DNA of 64,000 bases, taken from Homalodisca vitripennis (lineage: Eukaryota; Arthropoda; Insecta; Hemiptera; Cicadellidae). Where the stretch lies: NCBI RefSeq assembly GCF_021130785.1, contig NW_025778954.1:17708-81707 (forward strand), in the 5' to 3' direction. The translations under genes and the position numbers were made by a program. Of this stretch, positions 11,201 through 23,194 are shown in pieces (the stretch's first letter is position 1; every line of letters begins with the position of its first letter). The notes beneath the pieces were generated by a model, which worked only from the letters and a program-made list of their open reading frames with translations, had not been told where the DNA came from and made no database searches.

Positions 11201-13246
11201 TGGACGTTGTTTCTTGTACGTTATCAATGTCCTGAAAAATACTTCCGGTTAATCAGGGAATAAAAAACACTGGGACAGAATTTTCTGTCAAATTGTCAAT
11301 TAGTCCTGTGCTATATTGTCAATGTTTTTAAAATATCAATAAAAATTCAATTAAAACTTTAAGCAAAATCTAATCGACGTTCGAATTGTGTCTTTTATTT
11401 TAAGTGAAGTTTTCAGTTTTGAATTCATCATTTATTCGTTTCTTGACGGACGATCTCCACATGGCATTAGGCTCCTTCTTATAACCAACACGTATGTGTT
11501 ATTTTACATTGTATATCGTTTTCATACTTTATTATACTTTTATAAAAAGCTTTTAGTTCGAGGTGCGCTTGAATTTGAGTATAGGAAATATGCAATGAAA
11601 TGTGCCATATATTCGATCATTTATTAAATGTATATAGGAAGCATGCGTAGCTTAAAGGCTCTTACAGAGTTGTAATTAGTTTAAAAACAAAAATTAGAGA
11701 AGATTTATAATAAACACATGAACATACTCATACATAATTTGTTATCAGACCATTTGCATATTGCAACTTAAACTGACTAAGCGAAACCATCAACTAACTC
11801 TGATACTCTGAGGTTAAGATCCCACACGACTTATAAGCGTGACCGTACTTTACGTTTATATTTGATTTTTAAGTTTTTTAGCCGTTTTAAAATACATTTT
11901 AAGTGTAATCATGAAGTTTCCCTACAAAAAAGTCACATAGAAGCTAGATATACGAAGAAATAAAATGCTTGGACGAGTCTGTTGGCGATAAAACATGTAA
12001 AGAAAAACGAAAGTCACGCCACAGTTCATGGTCGGAAACATTACGGCAACAAACTAAGTTAATATTACATGATAACAGCACATACACCTTTACACCGTCA
12101 TGCATCATCGATATTTCATCCATCACTTTGAGTTTTTGACTTGAGATGATCACTTTTATGCGTGCTGAATGTCGTAATATTTCATGCTTAGCAAGGTTTG
12201 ATTCTGTAACCAAGTCAACGCCTGGTTAGTTTCAAATTGGTTCAAAATTGTATAAGATAAAAATTAATCGAACAACGAACTCCCCGTTTTAACAAATAAT
12301 TTACAAAAATGATTGCGCAAATCTATATACACGTAAATAAACGGATAATAGCATAATAAATTGTCACGGCCCGATAGAAGTATGCTATGATAAATTTATT
12401 TAATACACAAAATCACTCTGGTTATCTGCTAGACTATTATTTCATGTATTGGGAAAATTGCTTTGCTAGGGTTGTATTGAAAACATATTTATCTGTTGAA
12501 AAATACAAAACTAAAAAAATTATATCTATTAATGAAACAAAAGATAATTTTACTCACAGCATAGTAATATTAATATTATACGGATATAGAATTCCAGACG
12601 AAATCACCAAAAGAGGTCAACGTGCAGTTAAGGTAATACCTTTCTGAGTTTATAAAGTCCATTCAATCTGTTAACTGAGCTGATACCACAGGTTCTTGCA
12701 ATAAATACATATTCACAATTGTATCACGTGCAATTTGTGTCTCAAAAGTTCTGAACGGGGACCGTAGCGTTTAAGGTGTTTGCTTAGTAAACATAAGGCT
12801 AAGTAAATAATTGTATAAATACTCTAAATGATCAAAAAAGAAGTTAAAATCTCCTGAATACTATAGTAAGAAAGGAAACTAGACCTCTACTATCGCAACT
12901 TGAAAAAACAAGACCTGTCAGTATATTAAATTAAATTGTCATTATTAGTGTTTAAGGTACAACGGTGATGGCAGGACTATTACATGGTTGGAGCTATAAA
13001 CGCAGGGGAGTGCTTGTCTAACGTATTCCCCGTTATATAAAATGTTGTTAAAAGTACTTAACCTTCAATGATGAAAACTTCCTGGATGAACTAATTTTAT
13101 TTGTGACGTAAATTTAACGAATATTTTACATTCCAAGGATAAAGCATTGAACCTCCGTATCACAAATATTTAGTGTAAATAATCTCTACACATCAATAGA
13201 ACTAAATATAAAGCACACATTTAACAAACTGTAATGTATGCTATTA
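8221..13246. other. Long AT-rich non-coding stretch
   Basis: No gene that I can support. Two overlapping opposite-strand frames near 9325-9615 are most likely chance. A GC-richer patch at about 10260-10440 is not recognised. Frames at 11388-11627, 11944-12213 and 12387-12647 show no domains and no splice-flanked structure. Confidence 0.45.
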
Positions 13247-13627
13247 TTAACCAACAAAGATAATATCATTAAGTGGTTCAGTTACATTCACGATTGAATA
13301 GGAGACAATTATTGTCAGAGACAGTTGAATAAAGCACAAAGGAAGTGTAGTAAACCCTCTGCAATTCACAGCTTGACAGTGTCCTACCCTACATGGACAA
13401 AGACTTTCCCTTGACGGCAACAAATTTACCATTCCGACCTTCCAGGTTTCTATATTAGATGAAACTTGACTGAAAGTTGACTTTCGTCCTTTGTTTAAAC
13501 TGGTAGTTTCTGTGGTTTTATGAAATTTCATACAATAAAAAGAATCGTAAGTAGTATACAATAGTATTAAAAATATTAAGATTTTATTAAAAATGTCTAT
13601 TGCAGTCTGTAGAAAGATAGATGCCAT
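13247..13627 (-). other. 126-codon open frame, unknown, doubtful
   Basis: The longest minus-strand frame in the first 20 kb. It begins with a hydrophobic stretch (about residues 1-30) and ends with another (about 95-125), with a Cys-containing middle. Nothing in it matches a family I know. It lies directly downstream, in the minus direction, of the LINE tail at 13722-13826. It could be an unrecognised repeat or chance, and I would not call it a gene on this evidence. Confidence 0.2.
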
Positions 13628-13721
13628 GTACGGTTATCATCTTGAAACTTGAAACTGAAGAAGTAATACCAGTTTAGAGATGAGTTGTTTTAAAGTTACA
13701 CTGATTATATAGTGACATAAG

Positions 13722-13826
13722 TGAAATGAAATGAAAAATGTCTTTATTAGAGGCGAAGTTAGGACTATAAAATCCTCTCTACCTCTTAAACTCGAGCAGT
13801 GGTAGTAAGTGGTTGGCAACATCAAA
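13722..13826 (-). mobile_element. 3' end of a 5'-truncated LINE (minus orientation)
   Basis: Read on the minus strand, about 100 bp ends in AATAAAGACATTTTTCATTTC and a short (ATTTC)n tail. It is preceded by a GC-richer segment containing GAGGTAGAGAGGATTTTATA. A polyadenylation-like AATAAA followed by a pentamer tail is typical of insect Jockey/CR1-group LINE ends. No coding part remains. Confidence 0.55.
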
Positions 13827-14328
13827 GATAATAAACTAGTAAGATATCCAAAAATGTAAGGATAAATTGGTTTGGAATTTCTTTAAATAATTACAAATCT
13901 AGTCATTGTTTGTATATGTGAAACAAATCTACACAAAAAATTTTGCACAAATTAAACAATCTATATTTTGAAACAATTATAATAAAGTCTGCCTTGTTAC
14001 CTTTTCAATTCGCTCACACAAAATAATATTCTTCCAATTTAAAGATAACTTTTTTGGAAGTCCACGTTTAAATAAAAGACATCCTAACGTTTGACCATGT
14101 GAAACGATAGTACCATTCGTTTACATTAATATCCATATTCTAAATATACCCACAACCAGAAAACCACTAAAAAATATGTACCAAACAGTTTTAAAGTACA
14201 AATAATTTCATATACACGCAGTATTCAGACAAAAATAAATTTTTGGACAAACTTTCAATTAGATGTTTTTATTTGGATACACTGAAACAATTTTGAAATA
14301 TTAGTCACCCGTTAAGGAACTATCCGTA

Positions 14329-14823
14329 TACAGGGCGTCCGATAAGTAACCTGACAAACTTCTCAAGTTTCCTCTACGTAATCAAAATAATGAAAAAGTT
14401 CATTGGAATATATGTTCGGAAAGGCTTTGTTAGTGATCTACTGCTAGCGAACGATTTCGCTTGACTTTGTAGGAAAGGATGGAAATAGATTTAAACTGAT
14501 GTTTTTATGGCGAAAAGATAGTTGTTGAAGTTATTGTATTTTATGTTCAATGAATTGAAAAACATACGTGCCAGACCTGTAAGACCACCCATATCTGAGA
14601 TATCAGAAAAAATTGCAAAATTCAGTTTCGAAAAACCATGCTTTGTTTGGATTTAAAATACATTAAATTCTATAAATGGCTAATAAACACACTAACATTT
14701 TAATCAAAACTTTTAAAGAATTAAATTTTGAAGAGAATAATGTAAAATAGGTTAGTAATAAATAAGTAAAAAAAAATTAATATTTAGTTAATTAAACACA
14801 CCAAATATCAGGAATACCCTGTA
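14329..14823. mobile_element. Mariner-type MITE with TA target duplication
   Basis: The left end TACAGGGCGTCC at 14329 and the right end GGAATACCCTGTA at 14811-14823 are imperfect inverted repeats. Each is flanked by TA (14327-14328 and 14824-14825), the target-site duplication expected for Tc1/mariner elements. The 495-bp interior has no transposase frame, so this is a non-autonomous copy. Confidence 0.65.
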
Positions 14824-15231
14824 TATTAGTTACATAGTGTGGTAAAGAGTTAAATGTGTCGTTTAAATTATGTGGCAATGAATAACGGGGAAGGTATAAA
14901 AAACATATCTAACAGGTACTTAATAAAAATTACTAAATATGAAATATCAAATAGCTTCATAAGTACATTCTATAATACATGACATGAGTCTTTAAAACAT
15001 TAAATTTAAAAATCCCGAATATAATTGTTTCTGTGTATTAGATTTTCTCCAATGTTTGTTTTTACTATCCCATTTCCACCATAGAATAAAGAAAACAATT
15101 TAGATAGAAACCTAGTCTGAATTACCTAATTGTTAATTTATTTGACATCGTGCGAGTTTGTGTAATACATGGAATTATTTATATATGTGGTGGAGCATAA
15201 TTTTTTTATGGAAAAATTACCTTAATAGTAG

Positions 15232-15480
15232 AGAAAATAATGGTGTCTGAGAAAATAATGGTGTCTGAGAAGGGATTGGAAAGATACTAGAATATAAATA
15301 GTTATAAACAGTAGTAGAGAACTGTAGTACGTAAAATGTAATCAAAGACAGTAGTACAAAACTGTAGTAAGTAGTCTACTAGTAGAGAAACAGAGGTAGA
15401 TAGCAGTAGAGAAATATTAGTAGACAATAGGAGATTAGTGTAGAAGAGAAATCGAGAACCAACATCGGAGGTGTAATTAA
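15232..15480. repeat. Tandem 20-mer and purine-rich AGTAG-type simple repeat
   Basis: GAGAAAATAATGGTGTCT is repeated twice in tandem near 15232-15270. From about 15300 to 15460 the sequence is built from degenerate AGTAG/GTAGAGAA units. The minus-strand frame over it (15302-15484) is Leu/Ser-rich because of this repetition and is not a gene. Confidence 0.6.
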
Positions 15481-15667
15481 TCAAACTTCTTCTTACTCAG
15501 CACAATAGTGAAATGCAGAGCTTGAACTGAACCGAGAGTCACGAACCGAAAAACTACTTCCGGTCACACAAATCAACCGCTGAACTCAAAGTGTCCATCA
15601 ACGATAAAATTGCTTCGTACTGAGAAGATATATCATTATACACCATTGTGAGCAACAAGTAAGCAAT

Positions 15668-15715
15668 AAACTTAAAGTAACTTTTAACCCTATGGTTAAA
15701 AGTTACTTTAAGTTT
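15668..15715. repeat. Perfect 22-bp hairpin with 4-nt loop
   Basis: AAACTTAAAGTAACTTTTAA plus CC at 15668-15689 is exactly reverse-complementary to 15694-15715, with the loop CTAT between. No run of T follows on either strand that would make it a terminator. It may be the fused ends of a small palindromic MITE or a transcribed hairpin. Confidence 0.85.
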
Positions 15716-16738
15716 TATTAACTATTAAAAATGGTATTACTCTTAAGCCTAATATCTCTTAAGGGTGTTGCAACAGATTTTTGTAAACAGTTTTGATTTT
15801 ATATTTATAGTTTTATTCCGGACACATTCTCAGCTGATGGCCATGGAACACACTTCTATATTACAGAGATATGAATCTCTTGAATTTCATAAATCTGGAT
15901 AATTTAACTCTTAAGTATTGTGTGTCAAGCTGGTGTAATATATATATAAAATATAACGCTTTATGACAAACTATTTTCGAGAACACTTTGACATCGTATA
16001 ATGGTAAATAATGTTTCAGTGACAAAATAATTACTTTAGTGATGCGAAGATTAATTATTGAGTAAAGTCTGACATCAAAATTTTGCTATTGCACCACTGA
16101 CAATATTACACTATTAATTATTATAAAATTTAGTTTCATTAGACTAACTAAAGATTGTACTTTAAAGATTGTCTTAGTTGAAATCCATTGATTTTATTTA
16201 GTTTATTAAGAGACATACTTTAATTCTTAAGAACACCATAAAAGCGTAGAAATATATGATTAAAAAGTTAGAACTATATATATTCCAGTTTTTTTAAACG
16301 TCACGTGTTTTATTTAACAAGCCCGATCTGCGTGAAACAAATTTAGTTTTTTTTTAATTGTAATAGTTTACATGTGCTTTTTATGATCAGATAAGTTAAA
16401 AAAAATTCAAGCCAAGCAATTTTACAGTAATTTAATAATTATGTATATCTATTAAAATATGCTAAGTTTTGAGAATTAAGAAGCGTTTTGATGATGAAAT
16501 TTTAATAGTCATTCCTTTATATTAAATATTGCACAGTATTATTCTAAAGATGAGAAACTAAAGTAAAGAAAATCATTTACAGCAATTATACGGGTCGATT
16601 TTATACACGTCTCAAGCTGTAAACATTGTATTAATGTATTAATATGAATGTATGTAATATATGTTACGTTATTTAAAAAAAATTGTGTATTGCTTAATCT
16701 GCTCTATGAACAACAGAAAACTAATTATTATATAATTG
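15716..16738. other. AT-rich non-coding stretch
   Basis: No feature that I can support. Confidence 0.5.
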
Positions 16739-17110
16739 TAGCTTTTATAATATTTTGTTATTTTAATGTGATCACTCAATAATTCTGGTCTAATAGTGTT
16801 AAACTAAAATCTTTACTAACGATACAAAAATAATGTGGCATTTATAACATACGAACCTTTAAGGAAACAAGCGTGTTCTCATTTAAATGTAAGCAGAATC
16901 AACTTTAAGTAGGTTTTGCTACTCTGACACAGGAAAGTAGAGTTGTTGAATCGTAAAGTTGTCAGATTTTTGACTTACAAATGCATTTTTTACATTGTCT
17001 TCGCCTCCCTCTATCTCATGCTCTGATGTAGATAAATAATGCGATTCTAAAACTGTCGGATTTTGGACTTACAGATATATTTCAACCACGTTGACTCAAA
17101 TCCCTCAAGC
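16739..17110. repeat. Dispersed repeat A, copy 1
   Basis: Aligns by eye with 19225-19540. Shared landmarks are AATGTGATCACTCAA, then a stretch with TAAGTAG(G/C)TTT(T/C)GCTACTC, then GTAGAG(T/C)TGTTGAATCGTAA followed by AGTTGTC. A weaker third piece lies near 17040-17110. The repeat is old and diverged, with no coding content. Confidence 0.6.
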
Positions 17111-17187
17111 TGAGAAAGAAACAGCATATTCTGGGCAAATCTTAACGTCCGATTGAAGTGAATAGAACATACTACTTTATAGAATGT

Positions 17188-17220
17188 ATAGAGAATGTTA
17201 TAGATCTATACATTCTCTAT
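17188..17220. repeat. Near-perfect 33-bp palindrome
   Basis: ATAGAGAATG at 17188 pairs with CATTCTCTAT at 17211-17220 around a TATAGATCTATA centre, with a one-base offset. Probably a palindromic micro-element. Confidence 0.8.
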
Positions 17221-17469
17221 GATGGATATGAACGCTGAACTGTTTGTAGATGCTCGATCAGGCAATACTTTCTGGAGAAGATTGGGAGGGTAAAATCTAT
17301 TTTATAAAGTATAACTAGATTTGGTTAGATAGATTGTAATAAAAATCCGTAATAAAATTCTGTAGAATGAATGTTAACCCATAATACTTTTTCCAACGTC
17401 ATTTGGACATACGGGCAGAGCTTCCAAACACAAACATGTTTTCGGAAAATGAACGTACACGATTTATGA

Positions 17470-17880
17470 ATGATTTATTTGATGACAACAAGGGTAAAAT
17501 TTTCTACAGGCCTAGGTAAGAAAGCTACCTTCCGAAAGCTACTACATCCAGGGAGCGTTCTGAGATCGAATATAGCTAGAGTGAAACAACTTCAAGAAGA
17601 TGATGCTTTCAGAAGCCAGCACCTCCGACAGAGCTCTTGCAATCCAGGAGGTCGCAGATATAGAAGAGTTGAAAAACCCGAGAGTCTGAAGACCTCAGAG
17701 TCCGGTAACGTCTAGTGCCAAATCCCTCTTGGATGTCAGAAGCCACCATTCGTAAAGGATTCATAGACACCAAGAGCTCCTAGTGGCTGAGACTTCCCAG
17801 ACCTATCAGTGGCCACAAGCTTTTAGAGGCCAGTGGCTTCTACTTTCTGCACTTTTTTAGAGGTTATGATCCTAAAATAT
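17470..17880 (+). other. GC-richer island with an 81-codon frame, unknown
   Basis: Composition rises well above the flanks. A frame of 81 codons (17470-17715) encodes a basic, Arg/Ser-rich peptide with no recognised domain. The rest contains repeated words such as AGTGGC and CCAGTGGC near 17780-17840. It may be part of a transposon or a fragment of an exon. I could not find convincing splice sites at both edges. Confidence 0.25.
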
Positions 17881-18650
17881 CCAAGGTCCGGTAATTACAG
17901 TTGGTAAAGTTGTTAAGTCCAACATTTTACGCATATAGACTTTCTTTTAATTATCGGTTTAGTTCCTCTCTCTTCAATATAAAATATCTAATGTAAAAAC
18001 ACTATAAAATTGGAATTCCCTAGAAAAATTTTGTTTTGTTTTTAAGCCTGTTTTTTAAAACTAGTTGTATTTTTAAACTTATTATTAAGAATACTATCGA
18101 ATATTCTCATCTCATTAGCATTTGTTTTGTCACTTTATATTTTTTATCTGTATTATTATCCACGGTAATATAAGGACATTTAAAGAACTTGGGCAACTAA
18201 ACAAATTTTAAACTTCAATAGTAACTTAACAAACGGAAATACCATTCAAACCATCTAATAATGTTTACAGTCATTTTATTTGGTAATATAGCAATGTACT
18301 ACAACATGTAATATTGTAGTTTTTGTAAAGCTATGCTTATATCATTATGCTTCATTTTTTACGAAGCACTGTAACATTTAAACTTTTCAGAATATTTTGT
18401 ACTTATAACGGTGTAATAGTCTTAAATTTAAACATATGAATAACAGTTGTCAAAAAGTGTAATACTTGGGTTCCTCCTAATTTTTTTCTTATTCTTACCA
18501 ATCCTTTGAAATAGATATATTTGATATACCAAAATAGTAACCTAAAAACTAAACATAATGGAAAAATATATATGTAATTTGTTCTCTAGTTCAACAATAC
18601 AAAATTAATCGTTAACTTTTATAATGGGATGTTTCCCATAGTTTTATGTT
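17881..18650. other. AT-rich non-coding stretch
   Basis: No feature that I can support. Confidence 0.5.
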
Positions 18651-18706
18651 ACAAAAATAGAACAGAGCGTTTCGAGAAGTGTAGTCTGTCCTCTTCATCA
18701 GGTGTT
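18622..18706 (-). other. Hammerhead-like core of the type found near Penelope-like elements
   Basis: On the minus strand CTGATGA (18695-18701) is followed 21 nt later by GAAAC (18669-18673). A 6-bp hairpin ATGGGA/TCCCAT lies just beyond, near 18625-18640. CTGATGA and GAAAC are the conserved core blocks of hammerhead ribozymes, which Penelope-like elements carry in their terminal repeats. The intervening bases do not form a proper stem II, so I read this as a decayed relic or a lookalike. Confidence 0.3.
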
Positions 18707-18929
18707 AAAACAAAAACTTAAACTGGAGCATATTACAAATAATATATTATATTATAATAATAGAAAATGCTCAAAATTATATAATCCTTTGAAATAACTC
18801 GTACGAGAAACACTAGTTTGATATTTTTAAACCTTTTGATATCCGTCCATTTCTAATAACATCTTTGGGCAACTTTCAAAAAAATACTGTCACCATTTCC
18901 ATTTCTGTATTTTTGTCCTTTTTCTTCCG

Positions 18930-19224
18930 GTAAAATGTTATCTTTATTATGAAAGGGACCTGCGCTATACAGATAATGCCAGTCATTATCCTTCACTACG
19001 TTCTGTTATGTCAGCCAGACAGATATCGCCATCCTTATTTACTTTACTTGACTTGTTATTAGTTGAATCTAAACATATATCACCTGCGTATTTTTTCTTC
19101 TGCTCCGAAAGAAAAGGTATTGATTTCCTAAGGAAAAGAAAACAATCATTTGTTTATTTGGAAATACTAGTGATTGTAGATCGTCTATTTTAATGTAATT
19201 ATTAAAGTAATTATCTCTTTCAGT
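18930..19224. repeat. Dispersed repeat B, copy 1
   Basis: Matches 19620-19940. Shared landmarks are TTATGAAAGGGA, AATGCCAGT, TTTTTTCT(T/G)CTG followed by GAAAGAAAAG, TTCCTAAGGAAAA and GATTGTAGAT. The frame at 19008-19193 lies inside it. The second copy has stops, so coding function is unlikely. Confidence 0.6.
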
Positions 19225-19540
19225 AGCTTTTATAACACTTTGTTACTTTTAATGTGATCACTCAACTTACAAGAGGAATGAGCCTACGTCTAGTATTGAT
19301 TCTGGTTTAAAGGCGGTAGAATAACATGTTTAATAGCTAAATAACAATGAGGCAGTAGTTTATACTAATCTTTAGAGAAAGAAGTTTGTTTGTAGTGAAA
19401 TGTTAGTAGCATCAACTCTAAGTAGCTTTCGCTACTCAGACAGAAAAAAGTAGAGCTGTTGAATCGTAAAGTTGTCGGAGTTTAGACTCAAAAATTTGTT
19501 TTACTTGCGTTGACTCCACATCTTTAAAACTCATGCACTA
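19225..19540. repeat. Dispersed repeat A, copy 2
   Basis: Second copy of the 16739-17110 repeat, lying between the two copies of repeat B. The order B-A-B suggests local tandem duplication followed by loss of sequence. Confidence 0.6.
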
Positions 19541-19619
19541 AACTCTATGCTATGTACACATTGATGAAACTTACAAATACATATCATAAACGTTGTCTTA
19601 TGAAAATATTCGAAATTAT

Positions 19620-19940
19620 ACATATTAAGTATTATTTTAATGAAAACTATTATGAAAGGGATCATAAAATGTCTGAAAAATACTTTGCTATACCAATTGA
19701 CCCTGACCTATGCTACATACGTAATGCCAGTTTTCCATTGCAACATTTTAATATGCCACCTAATTTACTTTAATTGAGTTGTTACTGGTTTAAACTAAAC
19801 ATAGATATTTTTTCTGCTGTTCTGAAAGAAAAGTGTGGAATTCCTAAGGAAAAAAATATTTTGATTATATGGAAATAGTAGAGATTGTAGATAGTCAATA
19901 TTAATATAATTAAAATTATTTTCTTAATACAGTATTGTCG
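19620..19940. repeat. Dispersed repeat B, copy 2
   Basis: Diverged copy of 18930-19224, same orientation, with many substitutions and small indels. Confidence 0.6.
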
Positions 19941-20170
19941 TTATTGTCAAATTAGACAGATTGACAAAACACATAAAAACTACATGGTTCATAGTTTTAC
20001 GTCAACTGAAAATGGAACTTCACTACCACTTAAAATTTAAAATTTGCTAAATAATATGTTTCAGGAAATTTTGTCTTAATTCCTGAATTTCAACACAAAT
20101 TCCAAATACACATATATTGTATACTACAATATCTAAAGTGAACTTTGGAAGAAAGAAAAATAATATATAT

Positions 20171-20199
20171 TTATAAATTTAGGATATACATATATATTA
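20171..20199. repeat. Left arm of an inverted repeat flanking the Helitron
   Basis: TTATAAATTTAGGATAT at 20171 followed by ACATATATATT is the reverse complement, with a small TA length difference, of 29876-29902 on the other side of the Helitron. The Helitron therefore appears to have landed inside a TA-rich palindromic element. Confidence 0.6.
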
Positions 20200-20379
20200 T
20201 GTATATCTTTATATATATATATTTCTTGTGTGCGTGTGTATGGTCTTAAACTCCTCCTAAACGGGTGGACCGATTTTAATGAAACTTTTTGTGTGTCTTC
20301 TGTTGGATCCGAGAATGGTTTAGATTCATAATTCGGTCCAATTTTAATAGTTTATTTAATTCATTTTTTAATAATAAAT

Positions 20380-22620
20380 TGTTGTTGATGGTGGAGTGTT
20401 TTACATTGGATCCGCCAGACTGCGCCACGACACGTAATACAAAGTGAACTGTTACTTAACACTGTGAATATTTTCAGCTGAAGTTCATCCAAGAGGCAGA
20501 AACATTTGTTCACATTTAAAATTTAGAAAGTTCATTTACATTTGTAAAGTGCTTGATCAGTAGTGTAATGCAGATTGCAAAGATGTTTCACCAATTGTTC
20601 TACGTAAACATTATAATATTACAACACAGCCATGTTTTTCTATTTCAATTCCAGGTTTTCCCTACAGTTTGTGCTGCTATTAAATTTGTGCGTTGTTTTG
20701 TAACATTCTGTAATTATTGTGTGAGTGCTAATTGTTATAATACATTAATAGAGATTGAAGATGTTTGAAGTGCATAAAAAACTATAGTTATTTATTAAAG
20801 TTATTGAACTCATTTTGCAAATTTATTGAAGTGAGTATATTGGTCGCATACCTCAAATAACCTAAGTAGCATACAAATCAAAAGGTTGTGTTTCTATGTG
20901 TGAATATTGTTAACAGTTTAGATAATCAAGTTTTAAACTAATTGGATTTAAAATAATTTGTTGTAATTTACATTTTTTAATCTGCAGTCAGAATTGGTCA
21001 CATAAGTTCAAATTAAGTAGCATACAAATCACATGTGTGAATAACTACTTATTGCTAATAGTGTAGGAATTGGTTTTAAATTAAATTCTGTTGGCCAGTT
21101 CCGATATTATACTGTAATTTTGAATTACTAATTTTATAACAAGTATATTTTTTAAATTCACAACTTAATTTATCGTAATGCTATTGAATGTACAATACTT
21201 TTTGTTAATCCTTCAGGAGTGTACATAAACAAATTAGATGGTTTTCCGTTAAGGCTGAAGTTTAATAAGTGGCCTCCATCACAATCGAATTATTGATATT
21301 TCTGAATAGCCTATCCAAACTACTGAATTTCATTATGGTTATTTATTCGGCAAATTTAATTAAATTTTTAATTATAAATTGTTGTTGATGTTGGAGTGAT
21401 TTATATTGGATCCGACAGACTGCGCTACGACACGTAATACAAAGTGAACTGATACTTAACAGATGTGAATATTTTCAGCTAAAGTTCACCAAACAGGCAG
21501 AAACATTTGTTTACATTTAGATTACATTATTATAAAGTGCTTGATCAGTAGTCTAACGCAGATTGCAAAGTTAAATTTTCACCAATTAATTATTCTATGT
21601 AAACATTATAATATTACAACACAGCCATACGTTTAATCAATAATAGTCTTGAAAGCATAGAGTAAGCATGAACATATAAAAATAACACCACTTCTTATTT
21701 CAATATATTCTGTACTCACTTTGGAGGATAGTGATTATCCAGATATAAAATTGGAGGTTTTATCTTTTACCTGAAATTGACAGTTTGTGCTGCTATCATT
21801 GTGTGTGTGTTGTTTTGTAAGGTTCATGTTTCAAAAGTAAATACGGCAAATAACATTAAAATATAATAGAATGAAGTTATAAAAAGTGTACTACGTGGCC
21901 GCGTTATAAGTTTATAAAAGCCAACAGGCAAAAAGAAAAAAAAAAAGTAAAACATTGTGTAATTATTGTGTGAATGCTAAAATTGTAATAGTACATTAAT
22001 AGAGATTATTGGTCGCATTATCTCAAATAACCTAAGTAGCATACAAATCAAAAGGTTGTGTTTCTATGTGTGAATAACTATTGTTAACATTTTAGATAAT
22101 TAAGTTTTAAACTAATGGACAGATTTAAAATAATTTGTTGTAATTTACATTTTCCATCTGCAGTCAAAATTGGTCAGATAAGTTCAAATTAAGTAGCATC
22201 CAAATCACATGATGTGTGAATAACTATTGTTAATAGTGTAGGAATTGGTTTTAAATTAAATTAAATTTAGATAAGCTAATCAGGAATATCAATAGAGGTT
22301 ATCCAGATATAAAATTGGCAGTTTTAGTAAAATACACTTTTAACTTAAATTTGTAAATATTAAGTGTGCACCGATTGATCAGTTAATTTTTTTGTTTATA
22401 AATAAATTGTTTTTTATCTTGGTATGTTTTAAATTGGATCCAGCAGAATGTGCTACGATCGCAGTTTCAAATGTTTTTCTATTTTAATTCCAGGTTTTCC
22501 CGACAGTTTGTGCTGCTATCAAATTTGTGTGTTGTTTTGTATCATCGTGTAATTATTGTGTGAGTGCTAATTGTAATATTAAATTAATAGAGAATCACAT
22601 GTGTCAATAACTATTGTTAA
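20380..22620 (+). repeat. Three diverged ~1-kb repeats in the Helitron 5' region
   Basis: Units start near 20390, 21370 and 22405. Each contains ATTGGATCC(G/A)(C/A)CAGA, followed in the first two by CACGTAATACAAAGTGAACT. Each also has a CAGTTTGTGCTGCTAT segment and TGTAATTATTGTGTGA(G/A)TGCTAA. The first and third keep a TTCCAGGTTTTCCC(T/G)ACAG stretch that could be a splice acceptor. The third unit has an internal deletion. These probably form the promoter and 5' untranslated region, expanded by tandem duplication. Confidence 0.7.
21235..21345 (-). repeat. Inverted copy of the Helitron leader module
   Basis: TAATAAGTGGCCTCCATCAC through CTACTGAATTTCATTATGG is the reverse complement of the module at about 22690-22770, which is otherwise found in direct orientation in the leader. 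A piece of the leader has been copied or flipped within the element. Confidence 0.6.
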
Positions 22621-22629
22621 TAATGTAGG

Positions 22630-23095
22630 AATTGGTTTTAAATTAAATTCTGTTGGCCATTTCTGATACTATACTGTAATTTTAAATAACTATAATGAAA
22701 TTCAGTAGTTTAGATAGGCTAATCAGAAATATCAATAATTCGATTGAGATGGTGGCTGCTTATTATACTTCAGCCTTTAAATAACTGTAATTTGGATCGT
22801 CGTTTTAGTAGTTTAGATAGGCTATTCAGATATATCAATAATTCAATTATGATGGTGGCCACTTATTGTACTTCAGACCTATAGGGAATACTTATTTAGT
22901 ATATTAGATAAATTAAATTCTGTTGGCCAGTTCCGATACTATACTGTAATTTTAAATAATTATAATGTAATTCGGTAGTTTAGATAGATTAATCAGAAAT
23001 ATCAATAATTCGATTGTGATGGTGGCCATTTATTGTACTTCAGACCTATAGGGAATACTTATTTAGTATTTTAGATACCGTAGTCTACGTTGTTA
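22630..23095 (+). repeat. Three short leader repeats before the Helitron gene
   Basis: Units near 22639, 22780 and 22911 share TAGTTTAGATAG(G/A), ATCA(G/A)AAATATCAATAATTC and GATGGTGGC. Two of them add GACCTATAGGGAATACTTAT, and two begin AATTCTGTTGGCCA. They lie 100-550 bp upstream of the start codon and may be promoter or leader modules. Confidence 0.65.
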
Positions 23096-23194
23096 TACAT
23101 TTTTATCTAGAAGTTACTTAAATAAAATTACATATTCAATAACTTCCTCATATTCATTGTTTACTATTATACAGAATTTTATTTTTACAGAAAA

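Noticed and set aside
18622..18706. Active hammerhead ribozyme
   Set aside because: The bases between CTGATGA and GAAAC do not pair into a proper stem II, so only a relic is claimed.
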